Shown here piece after piece: positions 1 through 9,974 of a DNA stretch of 64,000 nt. Position 1 is the stretch's first letter. Each line of letters starts with the position of its first letter. The DNA comes from Salvator merianae (lineage: Eukaryota; Chordata; Lepidosauria; Squamata; Teiidae). The DNA lies in NCBI GenBank assembly GCA_003586115.2, contig QVOM02000112.1, positions 106,418,701-106,482,700 on the forward strand. Direction: 5' to 3'. Both the position numbers and the translations under genes were made by a program. The notes below the pieces were generated by a model. That model was not told where the DNA came from. It saw only the letters and a program-made list of their open reading frames with translations, and did not search any database.

Positions 1-629
1 AACATTGTGGACTGCAGGCTTTCATAAAACGTTTGATGCACTTATTGTTTTAGTTTAGTGTGTTTTACTACTTTAGGCTTAGTGAATTTTGTTTTGAAAA
101 GTGGAAACTTTATTGGATCTTGTTAGTGACTCTTTGGATTAGGAATTGGCAACACAGTTTGGATGTGTTTGGCCTGGAACTGCCACCATCTCCCTAACTA
201 TGGATTATGCTGGCTGAGGTTGTCAAAAGCTCCCATGTAACAGCGCCAGAGGGCCATAGGTTTCCACTGTTGGTATGTGGCTTAACCTTCCCCATATGGA
301 ATTCAAGGACGGTGCCAACCCTTAAAAAGCTGAAGCGACTATCATACATAAAATAGGAGAAATGTCTACTTTGAATATCTGTGAAAAATATCTGCCCACA
401 TGTTACAATTCCCATAACCGAAAGGGTTCTTTTTTTTTTTTTTCAGGGAAAAACTTTCTGAAAATCCTGTTCCATGGGACATTTAAAAATATGCGTAACA
501 TTCAATTACAGCAGGACCACTCCTGCCTTTACTGGAAAAATACATTGACCCTGTGACCCAAAGGGAGGTCTGCCATTTCTCTTAGTGGACTCCAGATGTC
601 CAAATTTGACTCTCATGAAATTACAGTAG
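1..629. other. Unclassified noncoding stretch
   Basis: No gene or repeat that I recognise. The only marked local feature is a poly-T run near 429-441. Short open frames here have no recognisable domain and run through low-complexity sequence. Confidence 0.4.
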
Positions 630-756
630 TTTAATGGGATACCAAGCACACTAGCTGCCTAGGAGGCTTGTAGCCAGGTGCAACCGAAATTTCCAATAGA
701 TACAACAGCATTAGAAAAAAAAAAAATCTTGCAAATAGAATGCTGGAGGTTTGATG

Positions 757-1205
757 CGGATTCACGCTTACCTGACTGGCATGGTCAGGTTGAGGTGCGG
801 TGGTGACCATTTGCACTATGAGCACTGGATTTGCCCTGTAGCTGACCAGCAGCACTTGAAGTGTGAATGGCCTGCCTGGATCGCCATTGCAAAGTCTGAA
901 CTGGCGTCTGGTGCAGCTTCGGATGTTGCCTTGAAATCCAACTGCTGTGAATGTCTGTGCAGCTGCAGTCACGCAGCACATGCCCCCTCGCTGTGCAGCA
1001 CCTGGAAGAGGTATGGATCCACCTTCCTAGGAGCGATTCAGTCACTGCTGATCAGCCTGTGGACTACTGTTGAGTTGTCCGCAGATGGATCGCTCCGGGG
1101 AGGAGGTAGGCAACTCCGGGTGAGTTCTGGAGGTGGCCGGGTGCAGCCAGAACAATCAAGTGAGTAGCCTGGATTGCTCCACCAGGTAAGTGCAAAAAGG
1201 TCCTT
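757..1205. mobile_element. Probable decayed inverted-repeat MITE
   Basis: The right end reads CAGGTAAGTGCAAAAAGGTC (about 1182-1201), close to the terminal repeat of other MITEs here (AGTGCAGAAAGGGCC type). A diverged inverted counterpart, CACGCTTACCTGACTGG, begins near 763. The interior is rich in short self-complementary words, and its 138-residue open frame (751-1167) has no domain I can name. I see no target duplication, so ends and class are tentative. Confidence 0.35.
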
Positions 1206-1264
1206 GAACGGTGGATGGTACCTTTTATAAGCACAGATCTACATGCAGGTGTCACACAGCCCGG

Positions 1265-1400
1265 AGAATAATGTATTGTATTGATTTTTATAGCAGCCTA
1301 CACCAGAAGCTCAAGACAGTGAACAATAAACAGATAAAACAGCAGTGGTGGCCCGTCATTGTAAAACAGTATAATACAACAAACTAAAAGAGAAATAAAA
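1265..1400 (-). mobile_element. L2-type LINE 3' tail, antisense
   Basis: The sequence resembles the reverse complement of the L2 3' end: a gene-end phrase (GCAGCCTACACCAGAAGCTC, degenerate to the L2 consensus) followed by an A-rich tract with short TAAA-like units. It is degenerate and lacks ORF2 sequence. Confidence 0.45.
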
Positions 1401-1418
1401 CAGAAAAACAGAATCCAA

Positions 1419-1775
1419 GGGCCTGTTCACACTTCCCTGTTACTGAGCGAGTGGACACACATCAGGTAAGTGCCTTTGCACTGCCCTGCTGCTATTAGCT
1501 GTGGACAACAAAATTGTTGTTCACAGCTTGACTGGGAGCAGCTAGATTGCTCCCTGTCAGCAGCGCTCACATCTTCTTTCAGGTGTGAACACTGTGAGTC
1601 AGTGGCGTGGCCATTGTCATGGTGGTTGGGACTGCACTTGCGTGGCAGGTGCTGGAGACATGGTTCAGGGCTATTCCACTACTCACAGTGAGAATGGCTG
1701 CCGTGCTGCTGGGTCTGTTCCAGCCTTGTATGGTATTGTTAATATCATTTGAGGCTGTAAAGTGTGAACAGGCCT
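1419..1775. mobile_element. MITE with 15-bp perfect TIRs
   Basis: GGCCTGTTCACACTT at 1420-1434 is matched by its exact reverse complement at 1760-1774. The interior contains a smaller palindrome around ACAAAATTGTTGTTC (about 1508-1522) and has no transposase. The same terminal motif recurs at 22455, 51115 and 62994, where a TAA duplication is visible, so I place this copy in that PIF/Harbinger-like group. Its own 3-bp duplication is not preserved. Confidence 0.7.
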
Positions 1776-1809
1776 CATTTTAAAAGTAATGGTATAGGAG
1801 AGGAGATAA

Positions 1810-2327
1810 AGGGTGTTTTTCCACTGAGAAGAATAGAATGTACTAATTAGCAGGGTTCGGGCTGGCCAGGATCAGGTACGCTGATGAGTATTCATACTTG
1901 TCAGCATTGGAACAGTTTGCGAGCTGACCAGCAGGGGGAGCAGTGCAAATGGGAATGCATTAGTTAGGGAGCTGTTTCTGAAGCCAGAGCAGCTCTTTTC
2001 AACGTTGTGTTTGAAACAGCAGCTGGGTTCCGAAGCCGAACGTGCAAATCGGATTGCGAAGCATCGGACGGCACCTGTGCAGCCCCGCCAGCCCCTCCCC
2101 GCTGCCATTTCAAACCTGGAAGTAGTGGCAATGCAGTTCCCCTGATCTACACCTGATCACGCAAGTCAGCTTCCAGACTGCAATTTACTTCACCAGAACT
2201 ATCTGGCTTCAGGTGAGCATCAGGTGGGCTTTGGTGAGCTTCAAGACTGCTGACTCCATTTGCAGGTGCGAATGCATCTGACTAGTGAGTGGATGGAATG
2301 TTCCAGTCACATAGTGCGAACAGGCCT
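1810..2327. mobile_element. Diverged MITE of the GGGCCTGTT group
   Basis: The left end AGGGTGTTTTTCCACT (1810-1825) and right end AGTGCGAACAGGCCT (2313-2327) are diverged inverted copies of the terminal repeat of the 62994-63603 element, whose own ends vary between GGGCCTGTTCGCACT and GGGTGTTTTCACACT. The interior repeats short words such as CATCAGGTG and GGTGAGC. No clean target duplication. Confidence 0.5.
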
Positions 2328-2374
2328 GTAGTTAGGTCTAACTAGTCAAAGCCTGGCTGAACAGAAATGTTTTA

Positions 2375-2482
2375 GGCTGCATCCAGATGTCGCTTACTTA
2401 TTCCACGATATCTGGAATATTTATACTTTATTCCAGAATTTCCAAATATAGTAGAATAAGTAAGTAATATCTGGACGCAACC
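2375..2482. mobile_element. 108-bp palindromic MITE with TTA duplication
   Basis: The two ends are inverted repeats over about 33 bp: GGCTGCATCCAGATGTCGCT on the left against GGTTGCGTCCAGATATTACT read inward from the right. Both sides carry TTA (2372-2374 and 2483-2485), which fits PIF/Harbinger-type insertion. Almost the whole element can fold into one hairpin. A diverged relative lies at 20798. Confidence 0.7.
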
Positions 2483-2497
2483 TTAATATTTTTTTTA

Positions 2498-2622
2498 ATT
2501 TATTAATATTTTTATACTTACAGAGAAAAAAACCTTAAACATCTTGATACATATAACATATACCATATCAACAAATCATTATTATTATTATTAGTAGTAG
2601 TAGTAGTAGTAGTAGTAGTACC
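2498..2622. repeat. AT-rich tract and (ATT)n(AGT)n microsatellite
   Basis: A T/A-rich stretch runs into (ATT)n at about 2578-2592 and then (AGT)n to about 2620, followed by a pyrimidine-rich segment. Confidence 0.85.
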
Positions 2623-2704
2623 CTCCTTCCTCCCCCTTCCTCCACCCTCAATCTCTTCTCAGATTATCTATTGTTCACTGGAAAGACACTTTGTTGCATC
2701 TATT

Positions 2705-3035
2705 CCAAGCAGAGGCATAGCAAGGGTGTGTGTGGGTGGCGGTGTGCCCCAGGTGGCGCGTTGTCGGGGGCGGCGCCCGCCAGTGCACTGGGCCCACCCG
2801 CCCGCTGTTTCGCCATTTCACTGTTTCACTGGCACGCCCGCTCGCTCGGCCCGCCCGCCACCAGCCGGCACGTTCGCGTGTGTCGCCGCCTGCCGCGCGT
2901 GCCGGTCGGCGCACGTGCGCGCCTGGCAGTCATCCGGCAGCGGGAGTAGGAAGCTGCAGGGCGGGGGTACCCTCGCTCACGCTCGGCTGCCGCCGTTCCG
3001 CACCGGGTGGCCGAGCTTCTTGCTACGTTGCTGAT
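2705..3035. other. GC-rich, CpG-rich element
   Basis: This patch is far richer in G+C and CpG than its flanks. The left edge (AGGCATAGCAAGGGTG, about 2712-2727) and the right edge (CTTCTTGCTACGTTGC, about 3016-3031) look like degenerate inverted repeats, so a mobile element is more likely than a promoter. Overlapping frames of 79-161 residues are rich in Ala, Arg, Gly and Pro on both strands, as expected of GC-rich noncoding DNA. Confidence 0.4.
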
Positions 3036-3187
3036 TCTAAGCTCTCCGGGTTTGCCATCAGATATTCTTTCACTTTAGTCCATTTTTTTTCATGTTACTC
3101 TTCTACGCTCTTGAAATTGATGCATTTCCTTTATTTCATTGATTATTTGAAATCTCATTTGATCCATGATATATTTAAACCAATTTT

Positions 3188-3400
3188 TCTTGGCCCATCA
3201 GAAGGTGGACAGTGAAGAAGTCTGGCATATCCCTGGGGGAAAGCTGTTCCAGAATTTGGGGGCCACCACAAAGAAAACCTTCCCTCCAGCCAGTGACCCA
3301 TGGACAGATGGGTATTTCTAGGAGGGCCTCATTAGAAGATCTCAACTGACAAGTAGGCCTGTTGACGAGTCTAGTCCTTTTCTTCTTGTGCATTATTGCA
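3188..3400 (-). mobile_element. L2 LINE ORF2 C-terminal fragment
   Basis: The antisense translation contains a decayed form of the L2 ORF2 terminal motif (REGFLCGGPQILEQLSPRD, compare the better copy WAFSVVAPRLWNTLSPEV at 55868-56152). The fragment is truncated at both ends and encodes no working enzyme. Confidence 0.6.
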
Positions 3401-3784
3401 TTAAGAGTGCTATGGTGAAGAGTGCTTCAGTTCCCTGTCTGCAGTGATGATGATCGTGGGGGAATTTAACACAGGAAATGGTCCTACTAGCTATCTCCTG
3501 TGTTTGGGAACATCAGAGGGCCACTGGCGGTGGGCCAGGTAGGTCTTCCTGAGTGGCTGCTGTGGTGCTATGGCGGTTGATCTCTTCCTACTGCTGTGCC
3601 ATTTCTCCAGCACAGCCAATGCAACATGCCGGAGTAGGGGCAAACAGATCCTGCCACCCCAGGGTGCATTTATGGCAGCATAAAAATGCTGTGCAGATAT
3701 CGCTTAAGTTTCTGCTTCTAAATCTGCTCTTCAGAAGCCTTTTAAAAGTAGTCTGAGCATGCCTTTATATGTAAGCATGCATCC

Positions 3785-3862
3785 CTTATTTACAATATTT
3801 CTATACCACTTCCCATTTTAAAAAAATCTCAAGAGCTATTTACAAAACAGCAATAAAAACTG
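3785..3862 (-). mobile_element. L2-type 3' tail, antisense
   Basis: The short segment TTTCTATACCACTTCCCATT followed by an A-rich CTCAAGAGCTATTTACAAAA-type phrase resembles the antisense L2 3' untranslated end. Confidence 0.45.
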
Positions 3863-4235
3863 AGAGACAGATGAAGTCATGTGCATATGCAGTGATGCAC
3901 GATAATGCATGATGCCCCCCAAAGAGGGTGATAATAGTGGTGACTCCACTGCCACAAATGATGAGTTCCCTGCACATTTTTGATGTGACTCACCTTGTGA
4001 GTTGCTTACAGATGCCGAGGAAAGCCTGGGGTTGTCTGATAAAGCACCTGACATTCCTTGGCCTCTAAAAGCAGTTTATGCTTTGACTTTCTGTTTTATG
4101 TGATTGGTAAAATGCAACTCTCCCTTGTTTAATGAAATGCCAGAAACTTGCAGTAATGCAATTTTGCTGCTGCAGTGACATTGACTTGCCCTCCCTTCTG
4201 CAATGTCATTTATTTACATTGCTAGACTCTGTCTC

Positions 4236-4455
4236 TCTATTAGAATGGATGCCTGGGTACTGCCTCCAGGGTGGAGAGACAGACAGGATGCCTCTGAACG
4301 CCATTTGCAGGGAGTCGAGAGCAGGTGAAGGTTTTGCCTTTCTCTTCTGCTTGAGATGCCCAGAAGCAATTGATGGGCTACTGTGTGAGACATGATGCTG
4401 GACTAGATGGGCCATGGTCTGATCCAGCAGAACTCCTCTTATGTTCTTATGGTTC
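4236..4455 (+). mobile_element. CR1-family LINE 3' end (TTCTTATG-tailed)
   Basis: This is a 3' untranslated segment ending in TCCTCTTATGTTCTTATGG. It aligns by eye with copies at 5423-5825, 7084-7401 (antisense), 12690-13008, 19098-19325 and 46728-47615. The 8-bp tail unit is typical of CR1. Where more is kept (5423 copy), the upstream part translates as the end of CR1 ORF2. 5'-truncated. Confidence 0.8.
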
Positions 4456-5422
4456 CCCTAACTCTCATTTTTCATGGGCAAGAATAGTTTGCATAACCGT
4501 GCTTTGCTCTTCACAGCATTTTGTGGGAACTAAACCTTGTATTACTGTATGTGAGGAACACTTACATTGTGCACAAGCATGGCAGGCTCCATCATCAAGC
4601 AGCTACTGAGGGTCCTGGGCCTTAATGGCTCTTTGTAAAATCTGAATCCTACCCGCTTATGTGGTCTTCTCTGCCATTTTGGGTGCTACTTGCTGTCTTC
4701 ACTGATTACTCACCTCAACCTTATCCCTGGTGTGGCAAATTAAGCAGGTAACAGACAAAAGCCATGTGCCCACTTACTGCCAGAAGTGACTAGTAAAATA
4801 TCCATTGCTGCCACGTCTCCATTTATGGCAACAGCAAGTGCCTTGCAATGTTTGCACCACCCCATTTCTGGGCGCGATTGCCAGTCAAGATGCCACTGTG
4901 GCAGGGTATGATCTTGCACCCTGAATGGAGGAACTTCTGCCTGCTGCTAGAAGCAATGCCTCTGAACTCACAGATGGACATGCACAGGTGTCTTTTGCAA
5001 TGGTGGATCGTGGTGCCTCCCCTGTGCACTCAGAAAGTGAAAGCCTCGGCTGGTAATTGGAGACCCAGCCCCAAATTTATGGGCTGTTCAGTTTTGAGTG
5101 AAGATGTCAGGAACTCAGCTAAATAGAGTTCTGTTTCTGCATATCCCATATGCACATAATTTTAAGACTTTAATGCTCCCTTTCTGTTCTGTGTGAATGA
5201 TTGGAATACGGACTCATTTTCACTAATTTGTACACAATTGCAGACAATGCCAGTGTCTGCAGCTACTGCACATGTATGGATTGGGAATTAGTGTGTCTGT
5301 TGGGATCATGAATAAAACACCAACTTATTTCTTTTGTCTTGTTTAAGTTTCCTGTACCTAGAAAGCAGGGAGTGGGTGATGTTTTGGAGTATCCTCCCTT
5401 CTTTTCTCTATCAGACAACACT
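4456..5422. other. Unclassified noncoding stretch
   Basis: No repeat family or gene that I can name. Open frames of 68-92 residues overlap one another on opposite strands at 4823-5126, which argues against either being real. Confidence 0.35.
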
Positions 5423-5830
5423 AGGACCAGGGAGCACCCTATGAAGCTGATGTGTAGGAGAGTTAGGACCGACAAGGGGAAGTATTTTTTCACCCAGAGG
5501 GTCATCAGTCTACGGAATTTACTACCTGTAGAGGTGGTGACAGCAATCAGCCTGGATAGCTTTAAGAAAGGATTGGACAGATTCATGAGGTTCAGGTGCA
5601 TCAATGGCTGCTAGAATGGATGCCTAGGTACTGCCTCCTGGTTGGAGAGACAGGCAGGTTGTCTGTAAAACCATATGCAGTGGGTTGAGAGCAAGTGAAG
5701 GTTTTGCCTTTGTCTTCTGCTTGGGGATGCCCAGAAGCAATTTGTGGGCCTCTGTGTGAAACAGAATGCTGGACTAGATGGGCCATGGCCTGATCCAGCA
5801 AAGCTCCCCTTACGTTCTTATGTTCTGTGG
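5423..5830 (+). mobile_element. CR1-family LINE 3' end with ORF2 C-terminus
   Basis: Frame +2 at about 5450-5611 reads as the end of CR1 ORF2 (GKYFFTQRVISLRN, then LPVEVVTAISLDSFKKGLDR) and stops at 5612-5614. A 3' untranslated part with a TTACGTTCTTATGTTCT tail follows. The copy is 5'-truncated, as usual for LINEs, and encodes no reverse-transcriptase core. Confidence 0.85.
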
Positions 5831-5839
5831 TGTGCCAAG

Positions 5840-6000
5840 CGTCCTCCCTCTATACACTCAGCAGACTGGTGAAGATGCACCCCTTTATAAAGGCCTTCAG
5901 CTAAAGAGGATCTCCTCTTCTAGGTACTGTACTTTTTAAAACTGTTTTAATTTTTGCTTTTACACACCTGATACGTTAAGTGCAATAAATAAATAGCATA
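5840..6000 (+). mobile_element. L2 LINE 3' end, sense
   Basis: CTGGTGAAGATGCACCCCTT and the following GGCCTTCAGCTAAAGAGGA match the end of L2 ORF2 (KMHLFTLAF-like), followed by a T-rich segment and an (AATAA)n-type tail at about 5980-5998. It abuts the preceding CR1 copy directly. Confidence 0.65.
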
Positions 6001-6050
6001 TTAATTTCAATGCACTATATTATTGACAACTGAAAATAGACATTGCCATC

Positions 6051-6109
6051 TTAGGCTGTATCCACATGTAGTCAAAAAATGCTTCAAAAGCACTTTAGAG
6101 AGAGCAGTG
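6051..6109. mobile_element. Left half of a MITE split by an L2 insertion
   Basis: TTAGGCTGTATCCACATGTA starts the element and ACTTTAGAGAGAGCAGTG ends this half. The continuous copy at 37194 reads CCTTAGAGAGGATAGTGTGT at the same place. The continuation resumes at about 6466. Confidence 0.65.
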
Positions 6110-6465
6110 ACCTGCCTGTGCCTTAAGATCTGTAGGAGAGGCGCTCCTGGTTGTACCACCACCCTCTGTAGCCAAGGGTGGACACCCGGGATGGGGCCTT
6201 CTCAGTGACGGCTCCATGGAATAGTCTCCCCCCTGAGGTGCATCATGCACCATCACTTTACATGTTAGGAAAGCAGTGAAGATGCACCTCTTTGCCCTGG
6301 CCTTTGGCTAAATTAGGAGACAGTTTTTCCTCCCCATTTTCAGACACTGGTATTGTTTTAGTATGCTCATTTTTATATTTGTTTTTTTAATGTTGAGACC
6401 CGCCCTTCGGATATAGGGCGGGCTAAAAATGCAATAAAATAATAATAACAAATAAAACAATAGCG
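6110..6465 (+). mobile_element. L2 LINE 3' end inserted in a MITE
   Basis: A sense L2 ORF2 C-terminal region (GGGGCCTTCTCAGTGACGGC encodes the AFSV-type motif; AGTGAAGATGCACCTCTTTG the KMHLF-type motif). Its 3' end is GGATATAGGGCGGGCTAAAA followed by an A-rich (AATAA)n tail at about 6430-6462. The flanks belong to one MITE, so this L2 landed later. Confidence 0.8.
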
Positions 6466-6605
6466 TGTGGCATTTATGTTCTCATTTCATCTCTAAGCCA
6501 TCTTCTCTAGGCTAGAATGTTCATGATAGGAAGGCAGACTGGCAGGGACAAACCTCACCTGCAAACTGTTTCTAAGTGATCTCTGAGCCACCTCAAAGGT
6601 GCTTT
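6466..6605. mobile_element. Right half of the MITE split by L2
   Basis: CGTGTGGCATTTATGTTCTC and ATCTCTAAGCCATCTTCTCT continue the family seen at 37240-37290. The end is degenerate near GAGCCACCTCAAAGGTGC. Confidence 0.55.
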
Positions 6606-6837
6606 ATTATTATTTTGTTAATGTGCATGAATGCATTCTTAGTTGACCTTGTTCCCCTTCAAAGGTACCAATGGCAAGCAGCACACAGCTATCTATCACT
6701 TTCAAGATAACACATCCACTCAAAGCTGAACTGACTAGCCACCAGTACCTTTGGTGGCAATAGTGCCAATGCTTGGCAGTAGTAGCATACAGCTTTAAGA
6801 TCACAAAGTGATGGCCTTCTTGTAGTTCCATTTCCCT

Positions 6838-7083
6838 TGGAAGTGGGAGGGACTGTGGCACATGAGAAGTCCTTCTCTGTGGTGCCCCCCCCCCAGCTTT
6901 GGAATAGCCTCCCGGTGGAAGTATACCAGGAGCCAACGTTATACGGTTTTCAGTGCCTGGTTAAATGTACCTCTTCACCTGGGCCTTTGACTCCTAGTTC
7001 CTCTGATTGTAGTCTTGCCAGGGTGGGAGGGAAGTTGGATGGGTTATATTTTAAATATGTTTTAGCGTTTGTTTTACGTTGTG
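6838..7083 (+). mobile_element. L2 LINE 3' part, interrupted by CR1
   Basis: The frame at 6837-7097 reads EKSFSVVPPPQLWNSLPVEV, the L2 ORF2 terminal motif, followed by FQCLVKCTSSPGPL. The expected L2 3' end is absent here and reappears after an antisense CR1 insertion, at about 7402. Confidence 0.8.
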
Positions 7084-7401
7084 ACATAAGAACATAAGAG
7101 GAGCCTTGCTGAATCAGGCCATGGCCCATCTAGTCCAGCATCCTGTTTCACACAGTGGCCCACCAATTGCTTCCAATTGCTTCTGGGCATTTTCAAGCAG
7201 AATATAAAGGCAAAATCTTCAACTGCTCTTGACTCCCCGCAAACGGTTTTACAGACATCCTGCCTGTGTTTTCAACCTGGAGGCAGTACCTAGGCACCCA
7301 TTCTAGTAGCCATTGATACACCTGACCTCCATGAATCTGTCCAATCCTTTCTTAAAGCTACCCAGGCAGGGTGCTGTCACCACCTCTTCCAGTGACCTGC
7401 C
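7084..7401 (-). mobile_element. CR1-family LINE 3' end inserted in L2
   Basis: It begins with the antisense tail ACATAAGAACATAAGAGG, runs through the same 3' untranslated segment as the copy at 4236, and ends in the antisense of the ORF2 terminal codons (ATGAATCTGTCCAATCCTTT). Its flanks are the two parts of one L2, so it is the younger insertion. Confidence 0.85.
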
Positions 7402-7465
7402 CTGGGACCTCCAGGTGAAGGGCGGAATACAAATGTTATAAATAGAATAAAATAAATGAATACAG
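7402..7465 (+). mobile_element. L2 LINE 3' terminus (continuation)
   Basis: GACCTCCAGGTGAAGGGCGG and an (AATA)n-type tail are the usual L2 3' end. This completes the copy broken at 7083. Confidence 0.75.
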
Positions 7466-8737
7466 CAGCATGGAGTGTTGAGTCAGGTTGGCATCACGTG
7501 ACCCTCAGTGGCACCAAGTCAGGGAGCAATCACAGTGCTAATCCTGTTTCTAAATGTACCTACTATCTTTTGGGTAGGGGAGATGGAATTCCTCCCTCAG
7601 TATTTTCATGATCAGGTGAATAACACTATGGGAATTTATTTTGGATATCAAAGCCTGGATCCAGTTTTGTTTCCAACCAATAAATTATCCTTGCATTTAT
7701 TTTCAGTTCATCTGCTTACCCATCTATTCACCCATCTTTGACCTTCTCTTTCTTTCCGGTTTTCTCACGCTCTGCCACCCATCTTCTGATTCCTCTCTAT
7801 GCCTAATGTTGTTCAAACCTCTCATCTTCTCATACTTTCTGCAAGATAGACGAAGAACTGCTGGCATTAGTTGTGTTCGACAAGGTCACAGCTCAGCTGC
7901 TAACGATCATTGGTCTAAATTCATCAAGAAGGAGTCCTGCTATCAACAATAAAAATTTGAGGATAAGAATCTATTGGGCAAAGCCCAAATGGCAAGATAA
8001 ATAAATTACAAAAACTCAGACACTCATGGCTGACTTTGAAAACTTAAGGTTAGGGAACAAGATGACCCTTTCAAGAATACATTTTTTGAAAGCAGTCTTA
8101 ATAATCCATGTCTGGGATGGGTGGGAAATCAAAGGTGCAAGCACAGGGAAGAAGCCCTACAAAATCTTTTGCCAGGGAAGATTCTAGAATTCTTGAACAC
8201 ACAAGTGCAAAAATATGACCTTATCTTCCAATAGAAAAGAGCTGATAAAACATTGTTCCTGGCTTAAAACAAAAATATCAAGAAGTGAAATTCAGCAGCC
8301 TCCCACTAGAGGGCGGTCGAGTCACCTTCAACGCAGCAGCAAGGTATGCAACATTGTGAGCTGCTTTTATTAAGCTTGTTTGTACTGCGTTTATTGGAGA
8401 GACATCAAAGAATTTTTGCTTCCAGCATTTCCCTATCCCTTCATGTCTCATCAATTGTAAAAGCATCCCTTAAATTTCAAAAGTATTGTGGAAATCTCTA
8501 CATACTTCAAGGTTAATAAATATTAGTGAGGCTTTAAGAGCCCCCGAATGTGTCTGATACACACGTATGGGTAATGTCCTGAATGGGAATCCTTATATTA
8601 GACCTCTTTATGGAAGTGAGGGCAGGGATCCTTTACAGTTGCGAAGAAGAGGGAATTTCAGGAGGTGTAGTTACCGGGCACCTCCAACAATAAGTGGGGA
8701 TGTGTCCTTTATTTGACACTTATCCAGGCACCTGAGG
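7466..8737. other. Unclassified noncoding stretch
   Basis: No gene recognised. A 103-residue frame at 7641-7952 lies in pyrimidine-rich DNA and has no domain. Around 8640-8735 the sequence is palindrome-rich and may belong to the neighbouring inverted-repeat element. Confidence 0.35.
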
Positions 8738-9326
8738 GCCGTGGTCACATTTCTATGTTTTAGTCTGTCCCTGGACAGACAGGGGAGTGAGGCCATTTTG
8801 GGCTTCCTCCAGCCTAGTCACAGTTTAGTGTGCTGCACATGCCACCACTGCTGTCATCCAAGCCCTCCTGATAATAGGTAAGTCAGGGAGGGGAGGGGAG
8901 GGGAGGGCAGGACGATAGTAGGAACTGGTGGTGGGGATATGGGGGGTGGCAAGAGGCAGCTGTGGCAGTGAGGGAGGGTGGCAGGAGGCATCTGCTGCTT
9001 CAGCTGTGATGGCGGTGGACACTGGGGGATGGGGTGGCGGGAAGCGGTAGGGGACTTCAGAGGCGTAGTGGTAGGCGGCAGGGAGCTTTGATGGAGTGGT
9101 AGGAGGCAGCTGCTGTGGTGGGGAGAATCAGGAGGGTGGCAGGAGGCGACCTGGCTGGGTCCGTTTCTTGCTGAAACAGACTCAGCATTGGGATTATCCA
9201 AATTTAGGATAATCCCATTCCAGGTTGGAAAGTCCTTGGAAAAAACGGTAATGCAATTTAGCGTCTGGTTTCTGAGGACTTAAGCCGACCTCCGTCTCCA
9301 AAAAACATGAGGTGTGACCACGGCCT
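8738..9326. mobile_element. Inverted-repeat element with G-rich core
   Basis: GGGCCGTGGTCACATTTCTA (8738 on) is matched in inverse by the end at about 9299-9326 (GTGTGACCACGGCC preceded by AAAAAACATGAG). The core contains G-runs at 8886-8907 and repeated GGTGGCAGGAGGC-like words at 8946-9140. Antisense frames of 65-115 residues are Pro/Ser/His-rich products of the G-rich strand. No target duplication found; the GGGCC terminus suggests the PIF/Harbinger-like group. Confidence 0.55.
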
Positions 9327-9647
9327 AGGTGAGCCCAAAACTGATTGTGGGTGCTTAAGTAAAATATATGGGAAAACAGCCTGACTCCTAGCTCAGTCCC
9401 CAAAGCCAAAGTACAAAGACATCAGGGAGTGGAGTAAGGAAGTATCTTCACCTAAATAGATGACAAATAGGCAGGTGATAGCCCATAGTCAAGTTTAAAC
9501 TTTCTGATGCTAGCAATATTGGGAAGCCTTGGATGCCTATCCCCCTCTAGAGAAGCCACAAGCGATTTCTGAGGCACTTGCAGATTGTGGTTCCCACGAA
9601 AGCCAATGTCTGGAGCCATTTTTACCATTGCTGTGTGGTGATGTTGA
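9327..9647. other. Unclassified noncoding stretch
   Basis: I see no recognisable gene or repeat between the two inverted-repeat elements. Confidence 0.4.
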
Positions 9648-9655
9648 GTTTCTCC

Positions 9656-9974
9656 TAGAGATGTGCAAAACAGTTACAAATTCGAACTGGTTCACATTGA
9701 ACTGGATAGTTCAACCAGTTTGAATCTGAACCGCAACACCTCAGGTTCAGAGGATCAGTTTGAACTTGAGCTGAACCAAGGAGGTTCAAACCAGCTGATT
9801 CAATTCAAATTGGTTCAAATTCATTAGTATTTTGCCCTTCTAAAGGGTTTTTTAAAATTTATTTTTATATCTAGAACAAGCTCAAACCAGGTTGAAGTTC
9901 AAATTGAACTGGTTCAAGCTGGTTCGAATTTGAACCAAACTGAACCACCATTTCCAAGTTTGTGCACATCTCTA
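9656..9974. mobile_element. hAT-type non-autonomous element, GTTCAAAC-rich
   Basis: Termini TAGAGATGTGCAAAAC (left) and TGTGCACATCTCTA (right) are inverted. Flanking octamers GTTTCTCC (9648-9655) and GATTCTCC (9975-9982) agree at 7 of 8, indicating an 8-bp target duplication. The interior is built from short self-complementary words (GAACTGGTTC, CAAACCAG, GGTTCAAA). No transposase. It shares termini with the copies at 21131, 32078, 44579, 46915 and 53977. Confidence 0.85.

Noticed and set aside
751..1167. 138-residue plus-strand frame
   Set aside because: It is overlapped by two minus-strand frames in the same palindrome-rich, MITE-like DNA and has no recognisable family or splice context.
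2730..3215. 161-residue open frame, the longest in the window
   Set aside because: It lies mostly in a GC-rich patch where several frames on both strands stay open by composition, continues into AT-rich DNA without a change of character, and shows no domain.
8825..9201. Proline- and serine-rich minus-strand frames
   Set aside because: They are products of the G-rich core of the inverted-repeat element; composition explains the open frames.
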